In this document: positions 18,585 to 28,718 of the stretch, piece after piece
How positions within the stretch are numbered: position 1 is the stretch's first letter
Layout of the letters: every line of letters starts with the position of its first letter
Assembly: GCA_030753015.1 (NCBI GenBank)
Contig: JASMDC010000016.1
Span: forward strand, 1-64,000
From: Candidatus Undinarchaeales archaeon
GTDB lineage: Archaea > SpSt-1190 > JASMDC01
Direction: 5' to 3'
DNA: 64,000 bases
The notes under the pieces: generated by a model
Seen by the model: only the letters and a program-made list of their open reading frames with translations
Told to the model about the DNA's origin: nothing
The model's database searches: none
Translations under genes and position numbers: made by a program

Positions 18585-20123
18585 ATGAAAGGCGTTATCA
18601 GCTCCGGCCATCAGATCACAAGCGAGGTCGGTGCTCGGATTCTCAAGAACGGAGGGAATACCTTCGATGCCGCTGTCGCCGCATGCACCGCCAGCTGCAT
18701 TACGGAGCCCACCCTTACAAGCCTCGGCGGTGGTGGCTTCGCCATCGTCCACGACGGTCCTACTAGCGAGGATTGGATGCTTGACTTCTTTGTCGATATG
18801 CCCGGACTTGGAGGGGATGGCATCTCCATGGAAGGATTTGAGGATGTCACCGTCGACTTCGGTGGGAGCTTGGAGCACTACCACGCGGGCATCGGCTCGG
18901 CAACGCTTCCCGGGGTGCTCCCCGGGCTCCTCCACCTCCACGAAAGGGGAGGTACTCTTCCGCTGTGCGATGTCCTCGCTCCAGCGATCGAACTGGCAAA
19001 GCACGGGATCACGCTCACCCCGCATCAGGCCTCGTTCATCAAGCTCCTCTCGAACATCCTCGTCCTCACCCCCGAGAGCAGGAAGTTGTTCTTCTCGGAC
19101 GGTAGCCCGAAGTCCGCTGGAGAGCTCTTCGTCAATCCGGACACGGGGCGTTTCCTCGAACTTTTCACGCACGGTGACTGGCGAAGGACCCTTGAGGACG
19201 AGTTCTTCGGGAGAATCCTCGACCACATGGAACATGCTCCCGGGCTCATCACGTCCAAGGACGTTGAACACTATACTCCCCTTTATACAGAACCCCTCTC
19301 CGCCTCGTTCCTGGACCAGCAGCTCATATCCAATCCGCCACCATCAATCGGTGGTCTCCTCATCGCGTTCATCCTCAAGAGCATCGAACGACACGACCTG
19401 ACGTCCCTTGAGCGCCTTGGCCCCGAGTACATCACCTATTTCGCCAATGCGCAGATCGCGTCGGTCGCCATGCGGCGGGAGATGATGGACGGGCATATCC
19501 ACGACGAGGGCTTGGTCGAACGGGTGCTCGCGGCCGAGAGCATCGATCGTTTTACCAATGCGACACCCGTCACGAACAACTCCCCCATGCTCGGTAACAC
19601 GACCCATCTTTCTGTCACAGATGCGCATGGAACCGCGATAAGCCTCACCTCCTCCAACGGTGAGAACGCAGGCACCGTCATCCCCGGTACCGGCATCCAG
19701 TACAACAACATGCTCGGTGAGGGTGACCTCAATCCTGAAGGATGCCAGTCACATCCGGTGGGTAAAAGGCTTCCGTCATCCATGTCACCATCCATCGTCC
19801 TCCGCGATGGTAATGTGGTCGCGGTCCTTGGGAGCGGCGGCTCGGAACGCATCATCAGCGCCATCGCCCAGGTCATCCTCAACCACGTCGTGTTCGGGCT
19901 TGACGCCGCAAGTTCCGTGGAGGCCCCACGGGTCCACTACCACAGGGACATCCTCCAAATGGAACCCGGCTTCCCCGACACGACCATCAAGGCCCTCAGT
20001 AAACGGTTCGAAGTAAGTTCCTGGAAGGAGATGAACCTCTTCTTCGGAGGTGTCCATATGACCACGGGGAACACTGGTGGTGGCGATTCGAGACGAGCGG
20101 GTGCTGTTGTCCGTGTGGACTGA
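18585..20123 (+). CDS. Gamma-glutamyltransferase family protein
   Basis: GARILKNGGNTFDAAVAACTASCITEPTLTSLGGGGFAIVHDG; catalytic NTTHLSVTDAHGTAISLTSSN. Confidence 0.93.
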   Translation: MKGVISSGHQITSEVGARILKNGGNTFDAAVAACTASCITEPTLTSLGGGGFAIVHDGPTSEDWMLDFFVDMPGLGGDGISMEGFEDVTVDFGGSLEHYHAGIGSATLPGVLPGLLHLHERGGTLPLCDVLAPAIELAKHGITLTPHQASFIKLLSNILVLTPESRKLFFSDGSPKSAGELFVNPDTGRFLELFTHGDWRRTLEDEFFGRILDHMEHAPGLITSKDVEHYTPLYTEPLSASFLDQQLISNPPPSIGGLLIAFILKSIERHDLTSLERLGPEYITYFANAQIASVAMRREMMDGHIHDEGLVERVLAAESIDRFTNATPVTNNSPMLGNTTHLSVTDAHGTAISLTSSNGENAGTVIPGTGIQYNNMLGEGDLNPEGCQSHPVGKRLPSSMSPSIVLRDGNVVAVLGSGGSERIISAIAQVILNHVVFGLDAASSVEAPRVHYHRDILQMEPGFPDTTIKALSKRFEVSSWKEMNLFFGGVHMTTGNTGGGDSRRAGAVVRVD

Positions 20124-20170
20124 GCTCCCGTCGGCAAGGTTTATCAGATTGCGTACAATTCTCCCTATAC

Positions 20171-20833
20171 ATGAGAGTGGACGACCATTGCCTTACCATA
20201 GTGGGCCAAGGATTCGACTCGAACGTGCATGTCGTCCATGACGAGGGACATCATCTCATCATCGATGCAGGTACGGGGCGTTACCACGACCGCATCATGC
20301 GAGCACTGGACGAGGTGGGTGTGCGCCCCGGTAATGTCACAGCCATCCTAATCACCCATACGCACGCGGACCACGCCGGTGGAGTGAGCGCACTTCGGGA
20401 CGCGCTGGACACCGATGTGCTCTGCCATGAGGACGAGGCGGACTTCTTACGCGAGGGATCAGTCCCCGACCTCTTCGGGATGCTTGAAGGACCTGCGCAA
20501 TCAGTCGAGGTCATCGAGCTCACCGAGCATAAGGTGGTGAGGGTCGGCGGGCTCAGGTTCAAGGTGCTCCATACGCCCGGGCATAGCCCTGGATCGATTT
20601 GCCTTTTCGAAGAGAATGCAGGACTTCTTGTATCGGGTGACACCGTTTTCCCGGGCGGTTCCTTCGGTAGGACCGACCTCGATGGAGGCAACACCAAACA
20701 GCTGATCGATTCATTGAATCGACTGTCGAAGCTGGACGCAGAGGTCATGCTGCCCGGCCACATGCCATCTGTCCCGCGCGATGCCAAGTCCCAGATACAG
20801 GCATCCTACCGGAACGCTCGCTTGATGCGGTAG
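20171..20833 (+). CDS. Metallo-beta-lactamase fold hydrolase
   Basis: THTHADHAGG, HTPGHSPGSICL, SGDTVF, LPGH. Confidence 0.92.
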   Translation: MRVDDHCLTIVGQGFDSNVHVVHDEGHHLIIDAGTGRYHDRIMRALDEVGVRPGNVTAILITHTHADHAGGVSALRDALDTDVLCHEDEADFLREGSVPDLFGMLEGPAQSVEVIELTEHKVVRVGGLRFKVLHTPGHSPGSICLFEENAGLLVSGDTVFPGGSFGRTDLDGGNTKQLIDSLNRLSKLDAEVMLPGHMPSVPRDAKSQIQASYRNARLMR

Positions 20834-20845
20834 TCCGGCCCAGGA

Positions 20846-21709
20846 TCAGAAGTAACCCGCATCGTTCAGGTAATCGACCGAACGCTCGAGCTCTTCTGCA
20901 CACTCATCGTACGAACCCTTGAGATGGATCTCAAGTGTATGTGTAGTATCCGGGAGCCTGCCGAGCTCCTCGATAGCACTTCGATAATCCTTCACTGCCC
21001 CGTGAGACGTTTCGGGTCCAAGGGGTGCGTGAGCGTCCGTATCACCATCGTTGTAGTGCAGGTGCGTGTGCACGATTTCTTCTCCATACCGTTCGATGAG
21101 GCTCTCTACATTCCTTCCTCGGATGTTGAAGTGCCCCAGATCGAGCGTCATACGTGCGTAGGACAGGTCAGGATTCGTGGATCGGTCACGTTCCACGAGC
21201 GCGAGTAGACGCTCCATATCGGTGCTACCTATGAAGTTGAGGTTCTCGAAGGCCACGATCACTCCTTTCTCAGCAGCGTAGGACGCGACCTCGCACACGG
21301 ATCGATAAGCAATGTCCAGACGTCCTCTGTCAGTGATGCCGAACGCCTCCTCCCATTCCGGATCGCAGAACTCATAGCCGGGATGAACGATGACTGTCCG
21401 TGCCCCGAGTTCGTTCGCCAGGTCTATGGCTTCATGTGTCTCGCGCAGACCTTTGTCGACCAGCGTCTGGTCCTCCGAAGAGAGGTTGTTCCACATGGGG
21501 GCGTGTATGCTGCCCACGTCAAGTCCTTGCTCATCGAACTGTTCCTTGTACTCGTTGATGTGGTCGCGGACCTCGTCAACGTGAACGGACGATATCTCGA
21601 GGCCCAGATGAAGTCCTTTTCGTTCGTTGAGCTCGTTCACTGCCCGGGCCGTTTCTTCAAGTGCCTTGTTGACGGCTCCTGATGAAACGTAAACATTATA
21701 CCGTCCCAC
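20846..21709 (-). CDS. Sugar phosphate isomerase/epimerase (xylose isomerase-like TIM barrel)
   Basis: IHAPMWNNL, VIVHPGYEF, VAFENLNF, MTLDLGHFNI, HTHLHYNDGDTDAHAPLG. Confidence 0.85.
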   Translation of the reverse strand: MGRYNVYVSSGAVNKALEETARAVNELNERKGLHLGLEISSVHVDEVRDHINEYKEQFDEQGLDVGSIHAPMWNNLSSEDQTLVDKGLRETHEAIDLANELGARTVIVHPGYEFCDPEWEEAFGITDRGRLDIAYRSVCEVASYAAEKGVIVAFENLNFIGSTDMERLLALVERDRSTNPDLSYARMTLDLGHFNIRGRNVESLIERYGEEIVHTHLHYNDGDTDAHAPLGPETSHGAVKDYRSAIEELGRLPDTTHTLEIHLKGSYDECAEELERSVDYLNDAGYF

Positions 21710-21762
21710 TGGACCGTACCGCTTGGCCGTCGGTTCTTATAGCTTCCCTTTCCGCTGACCGA

Positions 21763-22596
21763 TCACTTGCATGTAAAGCTAGTTAGCGTCTTCTGACCCT
21801 TTGGTATAGATCCAAGACCGATATCCAACAATGACGCGAACTGTCGGCAGTTGGCCGGAGCGCTCCCACGCGGATGATTGTTGAAGTACCCAAGAACGAC
21901 CTCGGCCTCTGAGCACAGTGCTCGAATGGGATCGACCCACGTCGCCAGCTCATCGGGTGAGTAATGGTAGGTGTACCAGTGACGAGGATTCAGGCCATGC
22001 CACCGCACATAGGCAAGATCGGATGTCACCTCGGGTGCTGTCCTTAGCCCCGGCTCGTCCACAACACAAACCGCGGTGTTCCGACTGACGAGAACCTCCC
22101 TGACATCGGGGTGGAGCCTGCTTTCATCGTACCAGCTCTTATGGCGGAACTCTACAGCGAACCGTGGACTGGGCGGGATGAGGTCGAGGAACGTGGCCAG
22201 CGTATCGATGGATTTTCGTGTGAAGGAAGGCGGGAGCTGGACGAGCACAGCTGCCAATAATCCTGCATCCTCCAACGGTCCCATCCGGGCCATGTACTCC
22301 TCAAGGAGACCTTCGCATCCTTCCAGCCTATGCTCGTGTGTAATGCTTTGATGTAACTTGGCGGCGTATCGGAAGCCGTCCGGAGCACGATCACACCAGC
22401 GTGTTACCATGGAAGCTGCCGGCAGTCGATAGAAGGTCGAGTTCACCTCGACCGTGGGGAACACCCGAGCGTACAATGGAAGCATACGTGTCGGATCCGT
22501 CCCCTGAGGATAGAAAGGGCCGTTCCACTCACGGTAGCTCCACCCACTGCATCCAAGGAGGAGGTTCGAGGGCGCTGATTCGTCCTTGATGGACAC
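21763..22596 (-). CDS. DUF72 family protein
   Basis: LLLGCSGWSYREWNGPFYPQGTDPTRMLPLYARVFPTVEVNSTFYRLPA. Confidence 0.9.
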   Translation of the reverse strand: MSIKDESAPSNLLLGCSGWSYREWNGPFYPQGTDPTRMLPLYARVFPTVEVNSTFYRLPAASMVTRWCDRAPDGFRYAAKLHQSITHEHRLEGCEGLLEEYMARMGPLEDAGLLAAVLVQLPPSFTRKSIDTLATFLDLIPPSPRFAVEFRHKSWYDESRLHPDVREVLVSRNTAVCVVDEPGLRTAPEVTSDLAYVRWHGLNPRHWYTYHYSPDELATWVDPIRALCSEAEVVLGYFNNHPRGSAPANCRQFASLLDIGLGSIPKGQKTLTSFTCK

Positions 22597-22648
22597 GATG
22601 CCGCCTCCGAGGCAAAGCTTTATTACGCTAACCGCGGTCTCTTCGGCC

Positions 22649-23206
22649 ATGGCCCAGGACATCCTCGACCTCCTGAACGAGACCACCCTTCAGCTTCTCA
22701 TGACGCTGGACGGTGTCGGTGACCGGGGCGCCACACGATCCGACCTCCTGGTCACTGCTCTCCCCTCAACGACAGTCAGACGTTACCTTGAGCTCTTCTA
22801 CGAGCTGAGGATGGTCACCATGGTATCGAACGAAGGTACCGAACCTCGATACGTACTGGACCATGATAGCACCGTGCTCATTTTGCTCCTGGGTATTATC
22901 GAAGCGAACAACAACCGATTGTTCCTCAAGCGAACGAACGACGATTCCGAACAGGCCGCTCTTGCCGAGGACCTCGACACCATCTGTGCTGATGGTGCTA
23001 ACGATATAGTCATCTACAAGCCCTTGGAGAAGCGGTTCCTCGTCGTCAAGAGCTTCAAGCGAGCTGACGAATCATTCGCCTATATACCGCACCATCCAGT
23101 CTCGGTCGTGGACATGGACACCGTGCAAACAATAAGGGACAAGGTCCACATCATCAAGGGTTATCGCAAGGTCATCGCTGCTATGCTCCTCAATGAGGAA
23201 GAGTGA
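22649..23206 (+). CDS. Winged-helix transcriptional regulator-like protein
   Basis: ATRSDLLVTALPSTTVRRYLELFYELRMVT HTH-like segment. Confidence 0.45.
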   Translation: MAQDILDLLNETTLQLLMTLDGVGDRGATRSDLLVTALPSTTVRRYLELFYELRMVTMVSNEGTEPRYVLDHDSTVLILLLGIIEANNNRLFLKRTNDDSEQAALAEDLDTICADGANDIVIYKPLEKRFLVVKSFKRADESFAYIPHHPVSVVDMDTVQTIRDKVHIIKGYRKVIAAMLLNEEE

Positions 23207-23210
23207 TAGG

Positions 23211-24533
23211 ATGGACCTTATCGTCAAGGGAGGGCGTCTAGTAACTCCCCTCTCGGTTTTTGAGGGCGATATCGGTATCACTGACGGTCGCATAGAAAGG
23301 ATCGCGCGTAGCATCTCCGATAGTCCTGATGAGGTCCTCAATGCCAAGGGTATGCTGGTGTTTCCCGGGATGATCGACCCCCATGTCCACGTTCATGATC
23401 CCTTACCTCCGTTCATAGACAGGGAGGACTTCGGCTCGGCCACGGTGGCTGCAGCCTGCGGAGGTCTGACCACGATCATCGAGATGCCCACGGACACTCC
23501 GCTCCTAGAGTCTGCTGCGATCCGCGAGAAGATCGCGGCCGGCAAGGACCTGGCGAACATCGACTTCGCCCTTCATGCGGGGAATATGACACCAGATGCC
23601 ATCAGTTCCATCGGTGACATGGTACGAGAGGGTATCACTTCTTTCAAGGGATTCCTCAGCCCTCCTTACAAGCTCAATGACGGACAGGTGCTCGAGTTCC
23701 TCAGGGAGGTCGAGCGCCACGATTGCACCGCTCTCTTCCACTGCGAGAACGGGGAGATCATTGACAATGAGACCGAACTGCGTATGAAGGAGGGTGACGA
23801 CCCTGTGCTTCACAGCCTCGGTCGACCCAACATCGCAGAGGAGGAGGCTGTGGCCCGTATGTGCCGGTTCGCCAGTCACACGGACACTAAGCTCCACGTC
23901 GTGCACGTCTCTACACGCGAGGGTGCACAGGAGGTCGCTCGTTGGCGTTCGGATCACGCGGTCACCGGCGAGGTGTGCACACATCACCTCGTGTTCACTC
24001 GCGATGCCATGCATGAGCAGGGTCCATTCCTCAAGATGAATCCACCGCTGCGTGGAGTGGACGATGTCCATGCGCTGTGGACGGCACTTGCCGATGGCAC
24101 TCTCGATATGGTGGCGACCGACCACTTCTCCTGCTTCCGCAAGGAAAAGGAAGCGGGTATCTGGGAAGCGCCATCGGGTGTCCCCGGTATCGAGACAATG
24201 GTGCCTCTCGTGCTCTCTTTGGGCGTGAACGAGGGTCGCCTCACCCTCAGACGGGCGTGCGAGGTGCTATCAACAAACGCTGCGAAGGTGTTCGGTCTCT
24301 ACCCGAACAAGGGCTCGCTCCAGGTGGGGACCGACGCGGACCTCACAATCGTCGACCTCAAGGCCACCAAGCGCATCACCGCCGACGACCTCCACTACCG
24401 CGTCGGATGGACACCGTACGAGGGGATGACCGTTCGGGGCCTGCCCGTGGCCACGGTCGTCCGGGGGAAGATCGTGGCTAGGGACGGCGAGTTCATCGGT
24501 CGGAACGGACCAGCGGTCTACATTAAACGCTGA
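23211..24533 (+). CDS. Cyclic amidohydrolase (allantoinase/dihydroorotase family)
   Basis: GMIDPHVHVHDP, ALFHCENG, KLHVVHVST, DMVATDHFSC metal-ligand motifs. Confidence 0.88.
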   Translation: MDLIVKGGRLVTPLSVFEGDIGITDGRIERIARSISDSPDEVLNAKGMLVFPGMIDPHVHVHDPLPPFIDREDFGSATVAAACGGLTTIIEMPTDTPLLESAAIREKIAAGKDLANIDFALHAGNMTPDAISSIGDMVREGITSFKGFLSPPYKLNDGQVLEFLREVERHDCTALFHCENGEIIDNETELRMKEGDDPVLHSLGRPNIAEEEAVARMCRFASHTDTKLHVVHVSTREGAQEVARWRSDHAVTGEVCTHHLVFTRDAMHEQGPFLKMNPPLRGVDDVHALWTALADGTLDMVATDHFSCFRKEKEAGIWEAPSGVPGIETMVPLVLSLGVNEGRLTLRRACEVLSTNAAKVFGLYPNKGSLQVGTDADLTIVDLKATKRITADDLHYRVGWTPYEGMTVRGLPVATVVRGKIVARDGEFIGRNGPAVYIKR

Positions 24534-24536
24534 GCG

Positions 24537-25574
24537 TCACTCCCCCATCGAGAGGGTCCGAGCCCATTCCACGATTCGTTCCATCCCTTCCCGTGGTCCA
24601 ATCTTCGGAGTCCATCCGAGGGTGTCCCTGATACGGGAGAGGTCAGAGATGTACACCTTCTGGTCCGAAGGACGCCAGTCAGCGAACGACAGCTCGCTCT
24701 GTATCCCGGTGAGCTCCTTGAGGATGTCTAGAAGCTCAAGCAAAGATAGCGTATTGTCTGGCCCTCCTCCGGTATTGAAGACTCCCTGGCGGAGCGTACT
24801 GTTGTAGAACGCATCATACGCCTCCACGAGATCGGTGACATACAGAACGTCACGCACCTGCTTCCCGTCTCCAAAGATCGTCAGGGGCTGTCCACTGAGC
24901 GTTGCCAAGGTGAACCACATCACCCATCCCTGGTCAGCCACTCCGAGCTGTCGTGTCCCGTAGATGCACGACATGCGGAACACGCCTGTGCGTAGTCCGT
25001 AGAGGTGGCCATAATCCTGGACATAGAGGTCGCCGGTGAGCTTCGAGCAGCCGTAGGGCGTATGCTCGCATCGGTCGATAGAGAACACCTCGGTTATCCC
25101 GGCTCGGTCGGCGAAGCGGTATCGTGTGTCCTCCTCACTAACCGGGACAGTATTGACGTTGTCCCCGTACACCTTGTTGGTGGAGCAGTAGACAATAGCA
25201 GGATTGGAGTCCGAACGACGCGCTGCTTCAAGCACGTTGAATGTGCCCTGGGCGTTGACAGTGAAGTCCTGCCCGGGATCGGTGACAGAAGTCGTCACTG
25301 CCGTCTGTGCCGCAGTATGGACGATGAGGTCCACGTCCTGCATGAGCGGAAGCAGTGCTCCGAAATCACGGACGTCCTGCTTGATGAGCTTGACCGATGG
25401 GAAGTTACGCTCGAGATAATCATGATTGTAGATCGGATTCACTACGCTCTGGCGCTTGAGGAGCTCGGCTCGGGATAGGTTGTCCACGCAGACCACCTCT
25501 GCTCCCCTCTTAGCATAGAACTCAGCCACGTGGGAACCGATGAATCCCATGCCGCCGGTGACGAGTACCTTCAT
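24537..25574 (-). CDS. NAD-dependent epimerase/dehydratase
   Basis: MKVLVTGGMGFIGSHVAEFY Rossmann motif; YGCSKL YxxxK. Confidence 0.9.
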   Translation of the reverse strand: MKVLVTGGMGFIGSHVAEFYAKRGAEVVCVDNLSRAELLKRQSVVNPIYNHDYLERNFPSVKLIKQDVRDFGALLPLMQDVDLIVHTAAQTAVTTSVTDPGQDFTVNAQGTFNVLEAARRSDSNPAIVYCSTNKVYGDNVNTVPVSEEDTRYRFADRAGITEVFSIDRCEHTPYGCSKLTGDLYVQDYGHLYGLRTGVFRMSCIYGTRQLGVADQGWVMWFTLATLSGQPLTIFGDGKQVRDVLYVTDLVEAYDAFYNSTLRQGVFNTGGGPDNTLSLLELLDILKELTGIQSELSFADWRPSDQKVYISDLSRIRDTLGWTPKIGPREGMERIVEWARTLSMGE

Positions 25575-25607
25575 TGTCATATTCTCCTTCATTCTAGCTC
25601 GATCACT

Positions 25608-26720
25608 CTAAATAAGACCCTTCTCCTCAAGCTCACGCTCGGCCTGGTCGAAACCGTCTTTCGCTTCGACATCAGCACCCCAGCCGACGAGGTCGCGCAT
25701 ACCGTCAGCAAGCCCAATGGAAGGCTCGAAACCGAGGGACCGAATACGCGACATATCCGCGTAGCAGTGGCGGACGTCCCCCTTTCGGAACTCCTCTGTG
25801 ATCCGTGGCCTCACGTCCGAACCATAGAGTTCTGCGAGGGTGCTAGCGATCTCTTTAATGGTCACGGGCGTACCGCTACCAACGTTGAACACCTTCCCGT
25901 TGGCTTCGGGGCGCTCCATGCACAGGAGATTTGCGCGGACCACATCGTGAACGGAGATGAAGTCACGTGTCTGGAGGCCGTCCTCGAAGATAACGACAGG
26001 ATTCCCGTTCTTGATACGTGAGGAGAATATCGCGCACACTCCTGTATAAGGATTCGAGAGCGACTGTCGAGGACCGTACACGTTGAAGAACCGAAGGGCC
26101 GTAGCTCCGAAACCATAGGTCCTTCCGAGCATGAGCACCATATGCTCTTGGTCACGCTTGCCTAGAGCGTACACCGAGTTAGGATGCTGCTGCGCGTCCT
26201 CAGGTGTGGGTATCGGGCGACAAGCACCACCACAAGATGGACATACAGGTTCCCATTGCTTGAGACGCATCTGCTCCTTTCCACGGAGCGGTGGTCTGAC
26301 GGTCCCACACCTGTCGCACGAGTACGCTCCCTCGCCGTACGTCGCCATCGACGAAGCGACGATGACCTTGCGCACGTCAGTCTCACGGTTGACGATCTCA
26401 TTCATGAGCACGGCCGTACCCAATGAGTTGGACCGTACATAGTGTCCTATACGGTACATCGACTGCCCTACACCGACCGCTGACGCAAAGTGGAAGACGA
26501 CCGAGACGCCGCCCAGTGATGCACGTACATCATCTGGCTCGCACACGTCACCGATTATGTACTCGGCCCCCGGATTTAGGTAATCCGGCTTCTTTCCACC
26601 ATGGACCTGTTCGTCCAGAGTATCGAGAACGCGTACAGTGTGCCCACCTGAGACCAAGGAGTCCACGAGGTGAGAGCCTATGAAGCCCGCTCCACCGGTG
26701 ACGAGGACATGCTCGCTCAT
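25608..26720 (-). CDS. NAD-dependent epimerase/dehydratase with Cys-rich insert
   Basis: MSEHVLVTGGAGFIGSHLVDSLVSGGH; YALGKRDQE; insert CDRCGT..PVCPSCGGAC. Confidence 0.9.
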   Translation of the reverse strand: MSEHVLVTGGAGFIGSHLVDSLVSGGHTVRVLDTLDEQVHGGKKPDYLNPGAEYIIGDVCEPDDVRASLGGVSVVFHFASAVGVGQSMYRIGHYVRSNSLGTAVLMNEIVNRETDVRKVIVASSMATYGEGAYSCDRCGTVRPPLRGKEQMRLKQWEPVCPSCGGACRPIPTPEDAQQHPNSVYALGKRDQEHMVLMLGRTYGFGATALRFFNVYGPRQSLSNPYTGVCAIFSSRIKNGNPVVIFEDGLQTRDFISVHDVVRANLLCMERPEANGKVFNVGSGTPVTIKEIASTLAELYGSDVRPRITEEFRKGDVRHCYADMSRIRSLGFEPSIGLADGMRDLVGWGADVEAKDGFDQAERELEEKGLI

Positions 26721-27634
26721 CGTCCTTCCCTCGAACACTTTCGGATGTAGCCACATGCCTTTGTCGCTGCGACAGCCCCCTGTGCGCAGGCCATCACCAC
26801 TTGTGCCCAGCGACCCGTTACATCCCCTGCAGCATAGAGCCCTTGCACGTTGGTGCTCTGGTTATCGTCGACGACGACGAAGGAGCGGTCCGTATCTGCT
26901 CCCAGTGAAGAGGCGATCTCGGTAGCGGGCATGGAGCCGACCTCGACGAACACGCCTTCCACTGCCAGCTCGCGAGTGCCGTCAGCGTCCTCTATGCTCA
27001 CTGCTTCGACGAGAGGATCTCCCTTGATGGAGGTGATCCTGCTACCCTCGAGCACCTCGACCTTCTCTTTGTCCAGTCGTGCCACGAGGGACTCGTCAGC
27101 GGAGATGGCCCCTGAAGAGATGAGGATCACATGAGAGGCGACCTCAGAAAGGAGAAGAGCAGCATCGACCGCACGGTTCCCATCGCCAGCGACGGCAACG
27201 GTCCGGTCGCGGAAGAGCGGACCGTCACAGGTCGCACAGTAGGAAACGCCCCGCCCACTCATTTCCTTCTCACCGGGTACACCTAGACGCTGGACCTCGG
27301 TACCCGTGGCCAGTACTAAAGATGTCGAACTGTGCTCCACACCCGAAGCGCACCGGACGGTGAAGCCATCATCGGACCGTGTCGCCTTGAGCACCTCGTC
27401 CACCTCGACTCCGACCTCGAACCCGCGCAGCTGTTTCTCCATGGTCTCCATGAGCTCTAGACCTGTAGTGGCGAGGACTCCCGGATAGTTCTCGATGAGA
27501 TGGGCAGTCGCTGCTGTTCCGCCAGGCGCCCTACCGATGACGAGGGTCTTCATGCGACGGCGTGCTGCGTAGATACCCGCAGCCATCCCAGCCGGGCCAA
27601 GTCCTATGACGATGAGGTCGTACCGCTCTCCCAT
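26717..27634 (-). CDS. trxB: Thioredoxin reductase-like FAD/NAD oxidoreductase
   Basis: LIVIGLGPAGMAAGIYAARRR, YCATCDGPLF CxxC, GLYAAGDVTG. Confidence 0.93.
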   Translation of the reverse strand: MGERYDLIVIGLGPAGMAAGIYAARRRMKTLVIGRAPGGTAATAHLIENYPGVLATTGLELMETMEKQLRGFEVGVEVDEVLKATRSDDGFTVRCASGVEHSSTSLVLATGTEVQRLGVPGEKEMSGRGVSYCATCDGPLFRDRTVAVAGDGNRAVDAALLLSEVASHVILISSGAISADESLVARLDKEKVEVLEGSRITSIKGDPLVEAVSIEDADGTRELAVEGVFVEVGSMPATEIASSLGADTDRSFVVVDDNQSTNVQGLYAAGDVTGRWAQVVMACAQGAVAATKACGYIRKCSREGR

Positions 27635-27720
27635 GTGCACACGGGATTCGGTGAACGTTAAAAAACTAGGGTAGGCGCCCATCCAGATAGGCGAGGACGG
27701 GTCCGCCACCGGCCCAAGTT

Positions 27721-27957
27721 TTAAAAGGGATGGTGATGTTCTCCCATTCTCCTAAACCGCCATTTGTCACATAGGTTATCTTCTTTCATTTTCAGTGACA
27801 TCGGCGCCGTGTCCTCTTCTTGAATGATATTGGACAAGCAGGAGCCACCACAACTTTCATGAAGTTGGATGAGCCCCTGCCGTCCGAGTTTGTCTCCGGG
27901 CAAGTATCCAGTAGTGTCGCAGCTGATAAAAGCATTTCGTTGGTCGATGGTCATCAT
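27721..27957 (-). CDS. Small hypothetical protein
   Basis: ORF start overlaps the stop of the upstream DUF1670 gene (ATGA); weak. Confidence 0.25.
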   Translation of the reverse strand: MMTIDQRNAFISCDTTGYLPGDKLGRQGLIQLHESCGGSCLSNIIQEEDTAPMSLKMKEDNLCDKWRFRRMGEHHHPF

Positions 27958-28718
27958 TCGTTTATCCCCCCATTCTCGTACTCCTCGTAGAGCTTCAGGT
28001 AGTCGCGGACGAGGGGTCGGCTCATCTCAAGTGTCCTGGCGATCTCCTTGAGTGTCATCCCCTTCCGTGCGAGCAGCCTCACACGTTTGTAATCCTTGAT
28101 GTACCGATCACACGACTCGATGGTGTGATCCGTTCTCTTTGAGATGTCGGGCGTCTGATATCCGTCGAGGTGGAGGCGGACGATGATGCTCTTGTGTGTG
28201 GTCGACCGACCAAGGTCATGAATGATGCCACGCGTCGGGACGATCTTGCCCTCGCGCTTCATGTAGCTCCTGACATAGTTGCCGACGGTGAATCTTGAGA
28301 TCTTCAGGATGGCCGCAACATCGTTCTGCGTGAGGAGGCCGCCTTGGTCGAAGGCGTCCTTGAAGAAGCGAACGATGCACCTCTCCCGGACCTCGTAGAT
28401 CGAGGCACCGGCCAAGAGCGCGTCTATGTCCTCCTTCGATACAAGCGTGAGCATCACAGGCACGCACCGCGTGTTCCTGGCGTTCTGTCCGTAGTACGGC
28501 TTGTCCCCCACACTGGCAGCGAGCCATGAGAATTGGCCCGGCATCCCCGGCTCCATGTCCTTGAGTTGCTTCTTGAAAACTCCCACGATATCCGAGGCGA
28601 ACATATCCTGCACCTTGCTCCCGGACACGAACGGATAGTCCTCGTTCAGAAGATTCACAACAGCCTGGTGGAGGCCATACTCTACCTTCAACCTCACGGC
28701 CTCGGAGACCTTACCCAT
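27954..28718 (-). CDS. DUF1670 family HTH protein (copy 1)
   Basis: GGLLTQNDVAAILKISRFTVGNYVRSYMKREGKIVPTRGIIHDLGRSTTHKSIIVRLHL..DGYQT...RYIKDYKRV. Confidence 0.75.
   Translation of the reverse strand: MGKVSEAVRLKVEYGLHQAVVNLLNEDYPFVSGSKVQDMFASDIVGVFKKQLKDMEPGMPGQFSWLAASVGDKPYYGQNARNTRCVPVMLTLVSKEDIDALLAGASIYEVRERCIVRFFKDAFDQGGLLTQNDVAAILKISRFTVGNYVRSYMKREGKIVPTRGIIHDLGRSTTHKSIIVRLHLDGYQTPDISKRTDHTIESCDRYIKDYKRVRLLARKGMTLKEIARTLEMSRPLVRDYLKLYEEYENGGINE

Noticed and set aside
18252-19271. 339-aa minus-strand ORF antisense to GGT and membrane protein
   Set aside because: Spans two well-supported plus-strand genes; no domain signal
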